Both the position numbers and the translations under genes were made by a program. A stretch of DNA of 64,000 nucleotides from Heterobasidion occidentale (taxonomy: Eukaryota > Basidiomycota > Agaricomycetes > Russulales > Bondarzewiaceae): positions 1,364,001 to 1,428,000 of the forward strand of contig JBCAQO010000007.1 of assembly GCA_039111635.1 (NCBI GenBank), read 5' to 3'. Shown one piece after another: positions 44,371-56,640 of the stretch (positions are counted from its first letter, which is position 1; every line of letters begins with the position of its first letter). The notes beneath the pieces are model-generated. The model saw nothing but the letters and a program-made list of their open reading frames with translations. It did not search any database and was not told the origin of the DNA.

Positions 44371-46551
44371 ATGGCTCCCGTCGCCGTCCACATCAAGCAT
44401 GCAGGAAAAACTCACGACATTACCGTTGACACCGATCGTCCGCCAATAGCCTTCAAGGAGGATATTTACCAGAAGACGGGCGTTCCTATTGATCGCATGA
44501 AAGTCATGGTCAAGGGCGGTATTCTAAAGGTACCCTAATTCGCTTAGGCTTTGAATTCGCATCTAGAACGGACATCTCATTGGAAGCTCAGGATGATGCG
44601 AATTGGGCAAAGATCGCACCCAAAGAAGTATGATCAAATATGTTTTAGACGTGTTCTCTTTCTCATAAAATTGTCCCCGCTCTGTAGGGCCAGACCTTCA
44701 TGGTGATCGGTGCTGCAGGAGAACTTCCGAAGGCCCCATCCAATCCAGTGATCTTCCTTGAGGATCTTGATGATACAGAGCTCGCGAGGGCGGTACGAAC
44801 AGCTCCCTTCTACTCCTCAACGCTTCACCCAACTCTCTATCTAACAGTTGGCATACCCTGTTGGTCTCAAAAAGTCAGCTGCCCTCCTCTTCTTCTGATA
44901 TGCGTACTGATTGCTACTTAGCCTTGGCAACACCTGCTACATGAATGCCACAGTCCAAGCAATGCGCGCCATTCCTGAGCTTCAGACAGCTCTTGCCTCG
45001 TTCGTCCCGTCCTGTACCCCGCTCGGCCTAATACTTATCAATCTTCAAGCTCGCAACCGACCTTGCCCCTCGCGCGTTCTTTACGCGACCTTTATGATTC
45101 AATGTCCAAGACAACAGAAGGCATCAACCCACAGGCGTTCCTTCAGGATCTTCGTCGGGCGGTCCCCCAGTTCGCAGAGATGAGCAGGTCTGAGTCAGCC
45201 ACCCTTTTTGGTGGAGGATACGCACAGCAGGGTATGTTTCATTGGGTTTGACGTGAAACACTTTCCTGATTTTTTTCATTCACGCCAGATGCGGAGGAAT
45301 GCTGGTCTCAGATCACGAACAACCTCCAAGTTCTTCCAGGATTGCCGGGCCCGTCCGGCTCTGCCTCCCATGCGACTTTCGTCGGCCAGTATATGACTGC
45401 AGTTATGCGTCGCGAGTACGTATCTCATCAAAAGCGCGCCAAGCAATCACGAAGCTAAGCTCTGACACTCAGACTCAAATGCGACGAAGCTCCCGAAGAG
45501 CCTGTCGACGTTTCGACCCAGAAGGTCCTCAAGGTCGATTGCAACATTTCCATTAAAACAAATTTCATGCAACCTGGCATCTTGGCTGTACGTGCACTAT
45601 GTTAACTCTCCAATATTCGAATGCATACGAGACTTTTGTTTTCCAACAGGCTTTGGACGAGAAGATTGAGAAAATCTCACCTTCATTGGGACGACCTGCA
45701 ATTTACTCGCAACGTATGCGACTCGAACGGCTGCCTACATATCTCACAGTGCATATGGTCCGATTTGCATGGCGGCGTGATATCAACAAGAAGGCCAAAA
45801 TCATGGTGCGCGAAATGTCCCTTCATTACATGATGTCAGGCTAGAGATAAAGCAACGTCTCTTCAGCGCCAAGTCAAGTTCCCCACCGAGTTCGATGCGC
45901 TGGACCTGACGACAGATGAATTGCGTGCCAAGCTGTCGCCCGTCAGCAGTAAACTGAAGTTGATCGAGAAGAATAGAGCCGAGCGACGCAAAGTGCGCAA
46001 ACGCACAAAAGCGGCGAAGGCGGTGGTTCCCACCGATAGAGAGGGTGATGTTGACATGGCTGAGGCTCCCCCAGTGGCACTTGAAGAAGCAGGAGAGCTA
46101 CAGCCCGAGGAAGTGTACAGAGCAAAGGAGAAGGCTGAACTGGCTGAACTTGTCGATGCTGATGTGAAGCAGGACATCGGAGCTAGTCAAACAGGGCTGT
46201 ATGACCTTGTCGGTGAGTGCTGTCGGAAAAGTTCAGATACAACACATCTTGACGGTATCGGTGTTTTTTTTGGAAGCAATTATCACGCACAAGGGCCCTG
46301 ATGCTGACGGTGGACACTACATCGGTTTTGTCAAGCGATCTGTATTCCACCCCGTGGGGCCGCAATCAGCTCCTGCTCCTGACTCTTTGTCCATCGCTCC
46401 CGCAGGCTTGGAAGAAGACGACGAAGACTGGTACAAGTTTGATGATGAGAAGGTGACCGTGTTCCCTTCAGAGAAGATCCAGACACTTTGCGGCGGAGGA
46501 GAGGACGCGAGCGCATATGTATTGTTGTACAAGAGCAAGTCGATCGATTGA
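44371..46551 (+). CDS. UBP6: Proteasome-associated ubiquitin hydrolase UBP6/USP14
   Basis: Cysteine protease of the USP family that sits on the 26S proteasome and trims ubiquitin chains. N-terminal ubiquitin-like domain: APVAVHIKHAGKTHDITVDT, KEDIYQKTGVPIDRMKVMVK, GGILKDDANWAKIAPKEG, then QTFMVIGAAGELPK. The Cys box is NLGNTCYMNA, followed by VQAMRAIPELQTALASFVP, DLYDSMSKTTEGINPQAFLQ, LRRAVPQFAE and GYAQQDAEECWSQITNNLQ (QQDAxE motif). C-terminal part: LPTYLTVHMVRFAWRRDINK, KVRKRTKAAKAVVPTDREGD (basic insert), then the His box DGGHYIGFVKRSVFHPVGPQ and DWYKFDDEKVTVF. Start ATG 44371. About nine introns. Catalytic Cys and His are present and the frame reads through all joins. Confidence 0.95.
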
Positions 46552-47739
46552 ACGAAGCGCTGGGTGCGTGGGTTTTGCCTTCAGTCGCTAATGTTGGAGT
46601 ATGTACATGCATGCGCATCCAGTTGTTGTACATTATCGCAGATATCAACGCATGGCAGCTCATAGATGTATCCGCGCACAAGGAGTCTAGGCCAAATATA
46701 TTCAACGATTGAATCGTCTTACCGAACGTGGGTCCTCTTTCTGTGGGTGTAGTTTTTTTCGGTCCTATATGGCAATAGGTATGTTTGCCACAGGGTAGAC
46801 AGCAAATCGAGGTTTGGTGAGGTACGCATAAACTTATCAAGTGACAAGACAGGGTTAAGCATGCGTGAGCGGTACAAAATGCCTTAAACACTGTAAGCCT
46901 ATCCGCTACTTGCTCTTGCTCTCTTGGGCCGAGATGTCCGTGTGTGCTGACGACACCTTTTCTTCAGAATGATTGATCCTCCCATGTCGCCGCTTCAAGA
47001 TATCATCGAGAGTATCATTTATCGGCATACCTCGTGCTTAGCACAACGAGGGCCTTCTATTCTGAAAGCGAGACCGGTGCTATGCGTAGTATTGCACGCA
47101 TCGCTCTTATTCGATGGAAACACTGTCCAGGTTCATGAGCACCTGACAATGTGGCTTAACCATCTTTGATTTCGGACGGATGGCTGCTAGACCTCCAGCC
47201 GCCTACAATTCACCGTGTTTTTCCCATGCGCACGCCTCCACTCCCGCCCCTTGGTGGTTCCGCTGACGGATCCGGCGTATGCAAAATGGAACAGCCCACG
47301 GGTCCTTCGTCAGGGAACGGCAGTAGATGTGGCTTGTTGCATCCATTGTCTGCTGATCGCCGATGATCATAAATAGGTCTACGACTGTATTGAGGGAAAC
47401 AAGATTCAAGCACACGCCCGCGCACAGATGCCTTTGCAGAGTCAAACCTTATGAATTGCTGGTTCGTCGTCTATGCTGGGGAGCTTCCCATCCGTGTCCG
47501 ACGCTTGATTTACGGTTCCGGATCACAGGGTTCGGCTCGCTCACACAAGGCCTATATACCTATGCAAGGTGATTGACATGCCAGGCTCGCAGTCGAGACC
47601 GCCTGGGATTCACGGCCAACCCTGCGCTGGGCGAGAGAAGGACGCCCTGTGGGCATCTTCGAATGGCTTATATACAGGAAACGTCCACCGTCTCTGGGAC
47701 TGAGGATCCTGACTCTAAAGGCCCTGTCTAGCAATAACT
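46552..47739. other. Intergenic region without recognisable gene
   Basis: 1.2 kb between UBP6 and the possible secreted protein. Open frames are short and unsupported on both strands. The stretch 47500-47739 is the likely promoter of the next gene. Confidence 0.4.
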
Positions 47740-48030
47740 ATGCGTCTGTGGTTATGCGCCGCTGTCATTTCCTTGACATTGTCAATGCTCTTCTCTCCGA
47801 CGTTCGCGCTACCCATCGATAGCCCAAGCGGCGACGACGGAGGCGATGCAGGCAATCGCGGCGGCACTGGAAGCGGGTACTCAGGAGGCTCGAATGGTGA
47901 CAAGGGTGCTGGAGACGATGTGTGTGATCTCTTCCGATGGTACAACCGAGACGGCTGACCGACGTGGTCTCAGTCAACGGATTGCGGAGGCGGCCCAGCG
48001 AGCTCAAAACCTTTCTGCGATCCCAAGTGA
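47740..48030 (+). CDS. Possible small secreted Gly-rich protein
   Basis: The start MRLWLCAAVISLTLSMLFSP with TFALPID is a clear signal peptide, with cleavage probably after TFA. The mature part is Gly/Asp/Ser-rich (GDDGGDAGNRGGTGSGYSGG). Without splicing it ends VCDLFRWYNRDG at 47958 (72 aa). If the GTGTGTGA after GDD is a donor and GTCTCAG an acceptor, it continues as STDCGGGPASSKPFCDPK and stops at 48028, with two cysteines and a natural end; this form is used for the coordinates. A longer exon towards 48242 (HYGDIIERRKNIGVAFIFVS) is possible. No family is recognised. Confidence 0.45.
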
Positions 48031-49789
48031 CGCGCGAACGCGAACGCGACCACGACGAAAACCGAACGAGAAGTCACCATGCACGTATCCTTACCGCGTA
48101 TTCCGTTTCTGTGCCCGCTAACGCCTGCCTCCAGACGGCGCGACCAGCCCACCGCTGTACACTATGGCGACATCATCGAACGAAGGAAGAACATCGGCGT
48201 AGCTTTTATATTCGTCTCTTTTGTCGAATGGGGCCCTGAATAAAAGTAGGCTCTCTGGGTACTGAAAGTCCCCGGTCGACTACCGGCCGGCCGGGGCCTG
48301 TGAACTTGGTATCAACGAGGCCATCGGGTTATAGTGCGCTGCAGGCTCGCTACCCACGCGAAGCTGTAAGGTTTCTGCGTGGACGTGAACGAGGGGCGGG
48401 GACGCGACGTCTCACACGGATTCAGTGCCCGAGGTCGCAGACTGACTATGCATCATCTTTCGTGTTTGCCACCCATTCAGAGACACATACACGGATCAGG
48501 TGAAAACAAGCACGGTCTGGACCGACGGTGGCATTTGATGCCGTCGTCGGTGAGGTCATGCGCCTGCAAGGTGGAAGAGCCTCCGAGGCGTCTCTGCAGG
48601 AAGAACGCAAGAGTCCACACATTCAACCGCCCGAACATGCAGGAGGCCGATGGCGATCGCGTGCCGCATCGCATCTCCTTTGGCATGCAAAGAACCAAAC
48701 CAAGCAGAAAGACAACCGCAAAGAAAAAGGACGGATCCGTCTGCTCGATTCCGTCACCTCGCCCTCGCCGGCGTTCAGGAAATAGGCGTCGGAGCCTGAC
48801 GCTCGACAACAGTTCTCCGACTTCCGACAGGGACGCAAACACGAACGTGAACACGAACGTGAGCGCCGCGCGCCGGATGCAGATTACGCGGCGGGGCGGG
48901 GCAACGCTGCCTGCTTTGAGTCGCCGGAGGCTTTGCGAGCGAGCCTCGGAAGGGAGGGCGACCAGAACGGCAGGACAGCGGACACACGCGCGCGCGCGCC
49001 ACCCCCTCTCAAGAAAGGGGTGCTCATGCCAGCACCGCGGTTCCCACTGACTTCACCGGGCCTCTCGCGAGAGGCAAAAATAGAACTGGGTGACGCCCAG
49101 TTGACCAGACCAGACCAGACCTTGCCTTGCCAGTACTGTAAGAGCAGCGTAAGACCGTCTGGCACGCTGTGCTGCTGCAATGGAAGATGCTAAGTAGTGA
49201 TGTATCGAACGTTACGTTTGAAATCAGCGCACCATTCGTATGCCCGACAAGGCCGACAGGCTAACTCAGTGGGGTCACAGGCAATGTCGCGGCAAGCAGT
49301 GATATCTCCATACGCACACATCTCCCGTATCTGCAACGCCATGGTCAGATACGGATATCCGGAAACCACGTCGGAAGTTGAAGGAGAATCGCCAACGTTG
49401 CTGCCTTCGGGAGACTAACGCCGTGCACCCGTCGCGCAGACCTCACAAGGTCTCACGTCACCTCAACACACCAACACAGGCTAGCGCACGCCCACTCACG
49501 CACGGGGATTCCACTGTCAGCTCGAATTAAACGTCCGGGTTCATAACAATAAAAAAACAAGCGCGCGCGTCGTAAGAGGGGTCATCGCGGGAACCGTAAT
49601 TACACAGAATGGGCACCGGGCACAAAAGCAATATACAACTTGATATCGGGGAATATAGGCAACACTTGGAGCGAAAAGCACAGAGTCGGGCGGAGCGTGT
49701 ACGGACGGACCCAAGAAAGAGAGAGAGAGAACGAGAACGAGAACGAGTCTGAGAACTGGGAACTGAGTCGGCGGGGGCGCGCCGCGCGG
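48031..49789. other. GC-rich intergenic region with a possible exon and a repeat copy
   Basis: Many overlapping open frames, as expected for GC-rich DNA. The most protein-like text is on the plus strand at 48786-49193: QFSDFRQGRKHEREHERERR, ALRASLGREGDQNGRTADTR and KKGVLMPAPRFPLTSPGLSR, ending with a Cys-rich CQYCKSSV and CCCNGRC. It has no start and no recognisable family, so it is not called as a gene. An alternating CG stretch lies near 48987. Repeat copy B is at 49352-49412. Confidence 0.35.
49352..49412 (+). repeat. Dispersed repeat copy B
   Basis: Partner of 31981-32040 (see there). Lies between the possible secreted protein and the 3' end of the GH30 gene. Confidence 0.65.
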
Positions 49790-52377
49790 TCATGTGAACG
49801 CAACCATGGGCTGCTGCGCGCCGTCCGCGCCCGCGTCCGCGTAGATCATCCCGTCGAACTCGGACACCTGCGCCTCGGTGGCGTTCCCCGTGAACGACGT
49901 CGCCGGCGCGTACCACCAGAGCGTGGTCACGCCGACGGGGAACGTGTAGGTGGCCTGCATGAAAAGGCGGCGGGACGACACGGTCAGCTCTGAGGGGGGA
50001 CGTCCGAGGCCGCGAGGACGAGGACGAGGTTGAGGGCGAGCTCACCTGGGTGCCCCGGAACTCGATCGTCGCCTGCACGGGCTGGGGGTTCCACGTCGTG
50101 CTCGCGCTGTCATCCCTGATGGAGCGAGAGAGGAGGAGGGGTGGGGCGTGAGAGGTCAAATCGCCGTCAATCGTATTTGAAAGTGGGTATGCCCCGCACC
50201 AGTTCATCACGACAAGACTATACCGCAACCAGTCCGACGACGAAGCCCTTCCAGTCACGTACGCGCCGACGCGCAGGGCCCAATTCAAGTTGCCGCCCAC
50301 GGTGACGCCGATCCGCTTCCCCCACGGCCCGTTGATGTCGCGAGGAAGGATCGCACGCGATGCCTGGGCCATGCTGTAGTCTGCGCACGCAAATTCTCTG
50401 ATGAGAAAACGTAGGTAGCGAATAAGGTTATATTGCGGGCGCACATTCCTCATTGAGGCTGTAGGTTCCGTTGCTGTTGACCGTGGCGATGGCACGACAG
50501 CCCGGACCGCCACAGGAGTTCGTCCCGGGGAGCTTCGGGTTTCCGCTCCCGTCCAAGGCGATGTTCCACATCAGGCCGGAGTGCGAGTTGTGCTCAATAG
50601 CGCCGATCCACCTGTCGTTTTCCAAGACGTTCAGGACGGGAGATCGGAAAAGAGAGGTGAGATGCGACCTACAGGTTGTCCATGAACCACTGACACACGA
50701 GCAATTCCGCGGTGAGTCACGCTATACCGACAGGATTGTGTCGAGTATGTGTGTGTATGCGCACCTTGATGTTGCTCCACCAGTCAGAGCCAAACTCACT
50801 CGCGCACTCGGTGAAGTAGATCTCCTTCTGCGGATACGCGGCATGGAAAGTATCCTGCTGGTCGACCGTCCCCTCGTAGCAGTGGAACGCAGCTCCCGCA
50901 AACGCATTCGGTGCTTGTTGCATCTGTCTCATCATCAGACGTCCGCCACTCCTGCCCGAGGGGCAAAAAAAAAAACGCTTAGGAACGTACGACTTGTATC
51001 GGATACCCGCCCGCGTCGTTCCAGTTGTGGTCGTAGGCTATGATCTTGACCGACGAGAACCCGCTGTTGTTCAACAGGCTGCGAAGGGCGGTGCCGATCT
51101 GCGCCTCTTGGCTCGCCGAGGTCAGGCACGTGGGATAGCTGGGGTTGCTATTTTCTGGCTCGTTCTGTCGCAGCCAAATATCCATCAGACAGCCGACGGA
51201 GCGACTGTATGCCATGGGAAACAGACCTGGATAGAGATGCCGTATGCAGTGAAGCCCTTGTTCTTGAACCCCTGGACGCATTTCAGGAGGTAGTTCGCGT
51301 CTGGGAGGAAACGTGTTCGTCACCACGCGCGATCCTCAGATGAGCAATTACACTGACAAGGGTTGATCATGCTGGACGTGAACGAGCCTCCGTTCATTGT
51401 TCCCGAGCTCTTCATCCATCCCGGCTAAGACACAACGTTTCAGCACGACGTGGACATGAGGAGAAGCGACGGCGACTGACGGGAGACCACGGCGTGATGA
51501 TGATTCGCAGGTACGGATTGATGGCCTTGATGTCACTGAGCACGGACCAGACATACGACGGAGCGTTGCCGATGTTGAACTTGGACAAGGCGGTGTCCCC
51601 GCTAGTGTCGTCGTAGCTGTAGTCTATTCATGTTCCGTATCGAGGCACACGAGAAGCGATCCGCGTGAGGATTAGAAGGGCGCGGAAGGGAAGCAGAGGG
51701 ACAAGTAAAGAACACTCGCCACTTGCAGAGAAGTCAGAAGCGCCGAGGGGGATTCGCACGAAGGTGAGGCCAGCGGCCTGTGCGCCGTCCGTAGCTGGTT
51801 GTGGTTGGCAGCGCGCGTGAGTGCCATGCCAAGGCGGGGCGGACACGAGCGGAAGCGAGCACTCACGGTCGAAGAGGGTCCTGAGCAGGGCACTGTAGCT
51901 GCTCGAGTTGGTGTTCTGAGGGACGGGGCCCGAATCAGCAAGGGGCGTCTAGTAGCTTGGGGCATGAGCGAGAGCGGGAAGCGCATACTTTGAGGTTGTT
52001 CAGGATCAGCGCGGAAGAGTCGGCTGCGGGAAGCGGGTCAGCCCAGGGACGCGAACATCGAGGGGCTGCTTCTGGGCTCACTCAATGAGCCGCCGAAACC
52101 CCAAACAGACTGGTATGTCTGGGTGTCGTCGACGTCGATGTCTGCGGCGCCGATGGCGCCTGGGGACGCAAAGTTGATCGGAGAGGACGGCTTGAGGGAC
52201 GTGTAGAGCTTGGATCTGTCCCAGGTGGTCTGCCACTGCGCTCCGATGACGGCCTGGGTGAGAAGCACCTATGACGACAGCGGGCAAGCGAAGACGCACG
52301 ATGTCCCAAATCGAATACTGGGCAGCCACAGGCCTGCCGAAAGCTACCCAGGCTGCGAGGCAGAGAAGCACGCGCAT
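49790..52377 (-). CDS. Glycoside hydrolase family 30, endo-beta-1,6-glucanase-like, secreted
   Basis: Start MRVLLCLAAWVAFGRPVAAQ at 52377 is a signal peptide. Text in order: VIGAQWQTTWDRSKLYTSLK, DVDDTQTYQSVWGFGGSL, AAGLTFVRIPLGASDFSAS, INPYLRIIITPWSPPGWMKS, the acid/base region YGISIQNEPENSNPSYPTC (Glu in QNEP), FSSVKIIAYDHNWNDAGG, AGAAFHCYEGTVDQQDTF, the nucleophile region EIYFTECASEFGSDWWSNI (Glu in FTE), then SHSGLMWNIALDGSGNPKLP and a C-terminal beta-domain RIGVTVGGNLNWALRVGAYV, ending AQQPMVAFT. All GH30 landmarks are intact. Such enzymes cut beta-1,6-glucan of fungal walls, either the fungus' own wall during growth or that of prey/host fungi. More than ten short introns. A TAAATA element lies about 60 bp upstream (52438-52447). 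Confidence 0.95.
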
Positions 52378-53107
52378 ATTAGGGCGAGAGGGAGCGGATG
52401 GAGGAGGGAGCGAGACAGGGATAGGATAGCGGGCGAGGTATTTATTGTGGGACGCGCGCGCTCGACGGGGCCGAGGGATGGAGGGGCGGGTGTCATTTGA
52501 CAGGAGGGCAGCCAACAGAATCAGAGACTCGGACGGATTCGTGCACGCCAGCATCGTGACGATTGGCCTCTTCTGGGGCTCGCCTTCGCATGGCACACCG
52601 TCGCTTTCCAGATCAGTCCGTCACAGGATCGACCAGTCACCACACAACCTCGCTTCTGGATCAGATGCGACGCCCCTCCGCGACAGCAAGCCAGCTGCGC
52701 ATGGAGCGAGCCAGCGAGCCATCCCTGCCAGTCACCGGTCACCGTGTACGCGTAGACGGATGAAATGCAAACCACTTTTGAACGATATGCAATGGAGGCG
52801 GGCTCGTACTCATCGTGCTTGGCGGATTCGCGCTCTGGCAGCCACGGTCCACGGAACGCGCTCACCTTGGGCTCACACGTGGCCCGCCGGTGACGTCACC
52901 GCAGCGCTATTTCTGGTTACCGTATTTTTGATGAAAACCTGTCGCTTCGAAATTCGCCTGGCCCAGCACTTCGCCAGGTAAATCAGCTGCAATTCCACAC
53001 AGAAAAAAAGACATCAAGGAGCGAACGAAAAGAAGAATCCAAACACGATACACAACGCGAACGCGCGCCACACGCCGCTTCAACCACCGCGTCTCCACTC
53101 GAGGGAC
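52378..53107. promoter_or_regulatory. Promoter region of the GH30 gene with a CRE palindrome
   Basis: 730 bp between the GH30 start and the beta-adaptin stop. TGACGTCA at 52891-52898 lies inside the 12 bp palindrome GGTGACGTCACC (about 510 bp upstream of the GH30 start). The part 52438-52447 holds a TATA-like AATAAATACC on the minus strand. No gene recognised. Confidence 0.5.
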
Positions 53108-56033
53108 CTAAAACAGACCCAACAGATCTTCCTGCGGATTCTGCGTCGACACCGGCGACACGATGCTGTTCTGCGCCGGCGCCCCCGTCGGCGAGATCGG
53201 CGGCGGCGACCCGAGCTCCGCCAAGCCCATCATCCCGAGGCCCCCAAACGCGTTCGTGTGCGCGCCGTTCGCCTGCGCTTGGGGCGCCGACGCGCCCCCG
53301 ATGCTCGCGCTCCCGAATATCGAGACGAGGTCGTCGAGCGGGTTGCTCGACGTCCCCGAGAGCAGGCTCGCCGCGGCCGGCGTCTGCTGGAACACCTGCG
53401 TCGCCGCGAGCCCCGTCGGCGGGCCGTGCGCCGCCGGCTCGTCGTCGAAGTCGAGCAGGTTCTCGGCCTGCTGCCCGATCGCGACCGTCTGCAGCGCCTT
53501 TTGCGTCGCGAGGCGGTCGTCTGCGGGGCTGCTCAACAAAACATACACAGGCACGGCGTCAGCGCTCAGCGAGCAAATCCGAAGCGCGCGTGGAGTAGAG
53601 GTAGAGTTAGGGTTCGTCGGGGCCATTAAGGAAGGGTGGAGGCAAAAAGGGGTGGGCCAATCGGAGGACGGGGATACGTACTCTGTGCCTTTGCGTTGCA
53701 TCGAGTCCGCGCCGACGCGCCCCTGCCCGATGAACGTCTCCGCGGGCTTGTGGTAGACGCTCGCGAGGTTCGAGATCTCCCCGAGGAGCTCGTTCAGCAG
53801 CGCCGGCGCCACGGTCGTGCGCGGGAGCGATATTGGCGGCCGGTGCGCCAGCACGACAGACTGCCAAATGGGCGTTTGCGTCAAGAACGATCAGGGATAG
53901 CGCACGCTCAGGCAGCGCACCTTCGCCGCGCCCGGGTCTGACGAGAGCAGGCGCCAGTAGATGTAGGCCCGGTCCCGCACGTCGGGAGAGTCGCAGTCTT
54001 TTGTCGCGGTGTTGAGCACGCGCTGGACGATGGCCTGTGATGTGTCCGGCTTGTACAGGAACAGCTTCACCACCGCCGTGAGCGTCTGCAGTTGCACCTA
54101 CAACGTAAGCGGCGAGGTCGCATGATGCGGTTAGCCGCGCCCGTTATCGCTCGCAGTTCCGAGGAATAGGAGTCAGGGTTTGCGCACTGGATAGGACTCT
54201 TCTGTGAAGGTGTCGACGAAGATGCCGAGCAGCTCGTCTGCGTTATCGATCTTGTTGGCGTACTCGCCGATGATCCAGATCAGGGACGCTTTGGCCTCGG
54301 GCTCGTCCAGCTCTTCGAGATTGGCACAGAGCGTTGGGATAACGCCCTCGTATGTGGACGGGTATCGCCGAAAGATATCCTGCCGAGAGAACGTTCTGAG
54401 AAAGCAGGAAGCGAGAGGAGGAGGATCGGGGCTGAGCGGACCTTCATGACCACCACGGCTTCTTGCACGAACGTAGCTCACCCGTGTGGCGATGAGGTCC
54501 AGGAGGACGTTGACGCACCGCTCGGCAGCTGCGTCGATTTTGATGGCGGCTTGGCCGATGGCCTTGATACTCCGCCGCACGAAATCGACATCGACCTCCG
54601 ACGCATACCTGTCGTCGTCGCATGAGCAGGGCAGGACAACCACGAGAGCGGGGCGACGACGTACTCCTTCAGCTCGCTGAGCAAGGCGTCGACGTTGTGG
54701 TCGTTCGCGAGGCGGACCATGATGTCCAGCTTTTCGACTTGACGTAGAGCGGGTCGTTGTACTTGCAGAAGAAGACGCGCATCTCGTTCGACAGGATGTC
54801 GGACCGCTTCTGGAGCAGCAGGTTGATGTTGCGCAGCGCGACCCATTGCACCTCCGGCGGCGACGAGAGCAGCGTGACTAATGGCGGCGCCATCTTGCGC
54901 ACGAGCTGCTTCGTCAGCTCCTCGCGCCGCACGCCGCGCATGTGGATCATGATCACCTAGCATCGGGGGGTGGGTGCGCACGTCTCGGTGTGAGGGGGGG
55001 CTGGGAACGGGGGATGAGAAGGAACGCGCGCGCGCGCGACGCACCCTGACGGCCCCGAGGACGACGCTGCCGTTCACGTGCTGGAACTGCGGCACGACGC
55101 GCTCGCATATGTGCTCGCTCTCCTTTTCGTCCTTGGCCTCGTACCGCGCGAGCGCGGAGAGGATCGCGACGCGGCCCCATTCGGAGCACTCGTTCAGCGC
55201 GATGAGCAGTTTGTTGAGGATGGTCGAGGTGATGGTGAACAGGGCGGGGTCGGAGGAGGACGTGGAGGGCTGCGATGAGGCTGCGATGTGGATGTCGGAG
55301 AGCGCGGTGACGGTGTTGGCGACGACCTGAGGAAGCACGTCCTTAACGCGACACGGCAGGATGAGGGAGAATGGGTGGAGCGAGGCGCACCATGGGGTTG
55401 CTATCGGAGACCATGTCGTGCAGCTGCTCCAAGAAGCCGTTTTCCAGCACTAGCTCTGGCTTGAGATCATACAGCTTGGCGACGCACAGCGCAGCGGTCT
55501 TGCGCACGTACGGGTTCTCATCGCGCAGGCACTTCTGCAGCGGGTCGCAGAGGTAGTCGATGATCTTCTCGACGCGGATGCAGCCCATGGTGCGGATGGC
55601 GAGGGCGCGGACGAGCGGGTTGGGGTCGTCGGAGTCCTTGACGAAGGTGTTGACGGCGAGGATGACGAGCTCGGGCTGGGTCTTGGCGTAGTTGATGAGG
55701 TAGAGGTAGACGAGCTTCTTCTGCTCGATGTCGTCGGTCTGCATGTTCTTGAGGACGTCGGGGAAGAGGCCGCTGACATCTGGGTCGGGCGGCATTGCGT
55801 GGACCGTTCGGCTTGGACGATGAGAGGGCGCGGCGCACCTTTGCCGACGGTCATGTTCGCTATGACCCGCTTGATGGCATCCTTCCGCTTGTCGCGGTAC
55901 TCGCTGTTGAGGTCTGCTCGGAGCTCGAAGTTCTCGCCTGTGGGATCGCGGACGCGCGTGAGCGGATGCCGACGATGCAGACGAGATGAGCGAGCGAACC
56001 TTTTTTTGGGGCGGCCCTGGCAAAAACGTTCAT
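53108..56033 (-). CDS. AP-1/AP-2 complex beta-adaptin, apparent one-base frame break
   Basis: Large subunit of a clathrin adaptor at the trans-Golgi/endosome or plasma membrane. Start [11 protein letters not shown] at 56033 followed by [24 protein letters not shown]-repeat trunk: [140 protein letters not shown] and [18 protein letters not shown]. The C-terminal hinge has a clathrin box-like LLDFDDEP, Ala/Gly-rich text and the end PQEDLLGLF, without the ear domain; fungal AP-1 beta often lacks it. Between PLYVK and the next conserved text [20 protein letters not shown] the frame shifts near 54738: one more C on the plus strand (CGACTTG to CGACCTTG) restores it. Other introns keep the frame. 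Confidence 0.93.
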
Positions 56034-56640
56034 GATGGAGACGGCAACGTGTGGATGGTGGTGGTGAGGCGGATGTCAAACGGAACGGACGTTGGGTTGG
56101 CCGTGTAGCAGTCGCGGTTGTGAGCCTTCGCGCCGATACGTACAGTACAGACTCGGTAGTATGCTGTGCTCGTCAGAGTTTGTCTCACGTGACGATCAGT
56201 GGACTGGAAAGCTTCTGCTTGGTAGGTCAACTCGTCGTCGTCGCAGACGTGTAGCCTCCTTCCTAGTACTACAGGTCCACCACTCTCAATTTCTCAACGA
56301 GTCATCCAACCACCGGCAATTGAGTGAGCTCGTTGAGCCTGGTAGAAGCAAGGGAGGCTGCACGTGACGCCGGGCATTGTCCGCAGCACGTTCGACGGTG
56401 TTCGCGAGCTTTCGCAGACGTTCGCGTCTCGTCGGGCTCCTTCCAGACGCGACGCGTCTCCTCTCCCCGGCTCCCAGTCAGCGACGCGCGTCCCAGCCAT
56501 GCTCGAGTCATCGCCCCCTCTCAGCCCCTATAAATCCTCTGTCCATGTCCTGGCCTCCCCTCATTCAGCTTTCTTCTGCGACACATCTGCAGACAGGACA
56601 TCACCATCGCCCCCATCGACTCCACAACCAAGCACATCTC
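56034..56640. promoter_or_regulatory. Divergent promoter region, beta-adaptin and BAG gene
   Basis: 607 bp between the start codons. A TATA box TATAAAT lies at 56529-56535, 106 bp before the chosen BAG start at 56641 and would direct rightward transcription. A CACGTGAC element is near 56188 and another CACGTGAC near 56361. Confidence 0.5.

Noticed and set aside
46331..46891. 186-codon minus-strand frame at the end of UBP6
   Set aside because: Antisense shadow of the UBP6 C-terminal exon.
48270..48296. GC-rich hairpin with CCCCGG/CCGGGG arms
   Set aside because: Arms of only six bases; could be chance, and there is no sign of a terminator function in this eukaryote.
48379..49050. 223-codon plus-strand frame
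   Set aside because: Low-information text with Arg/Ser runs; no start context, no motif, competing frames on both strands.
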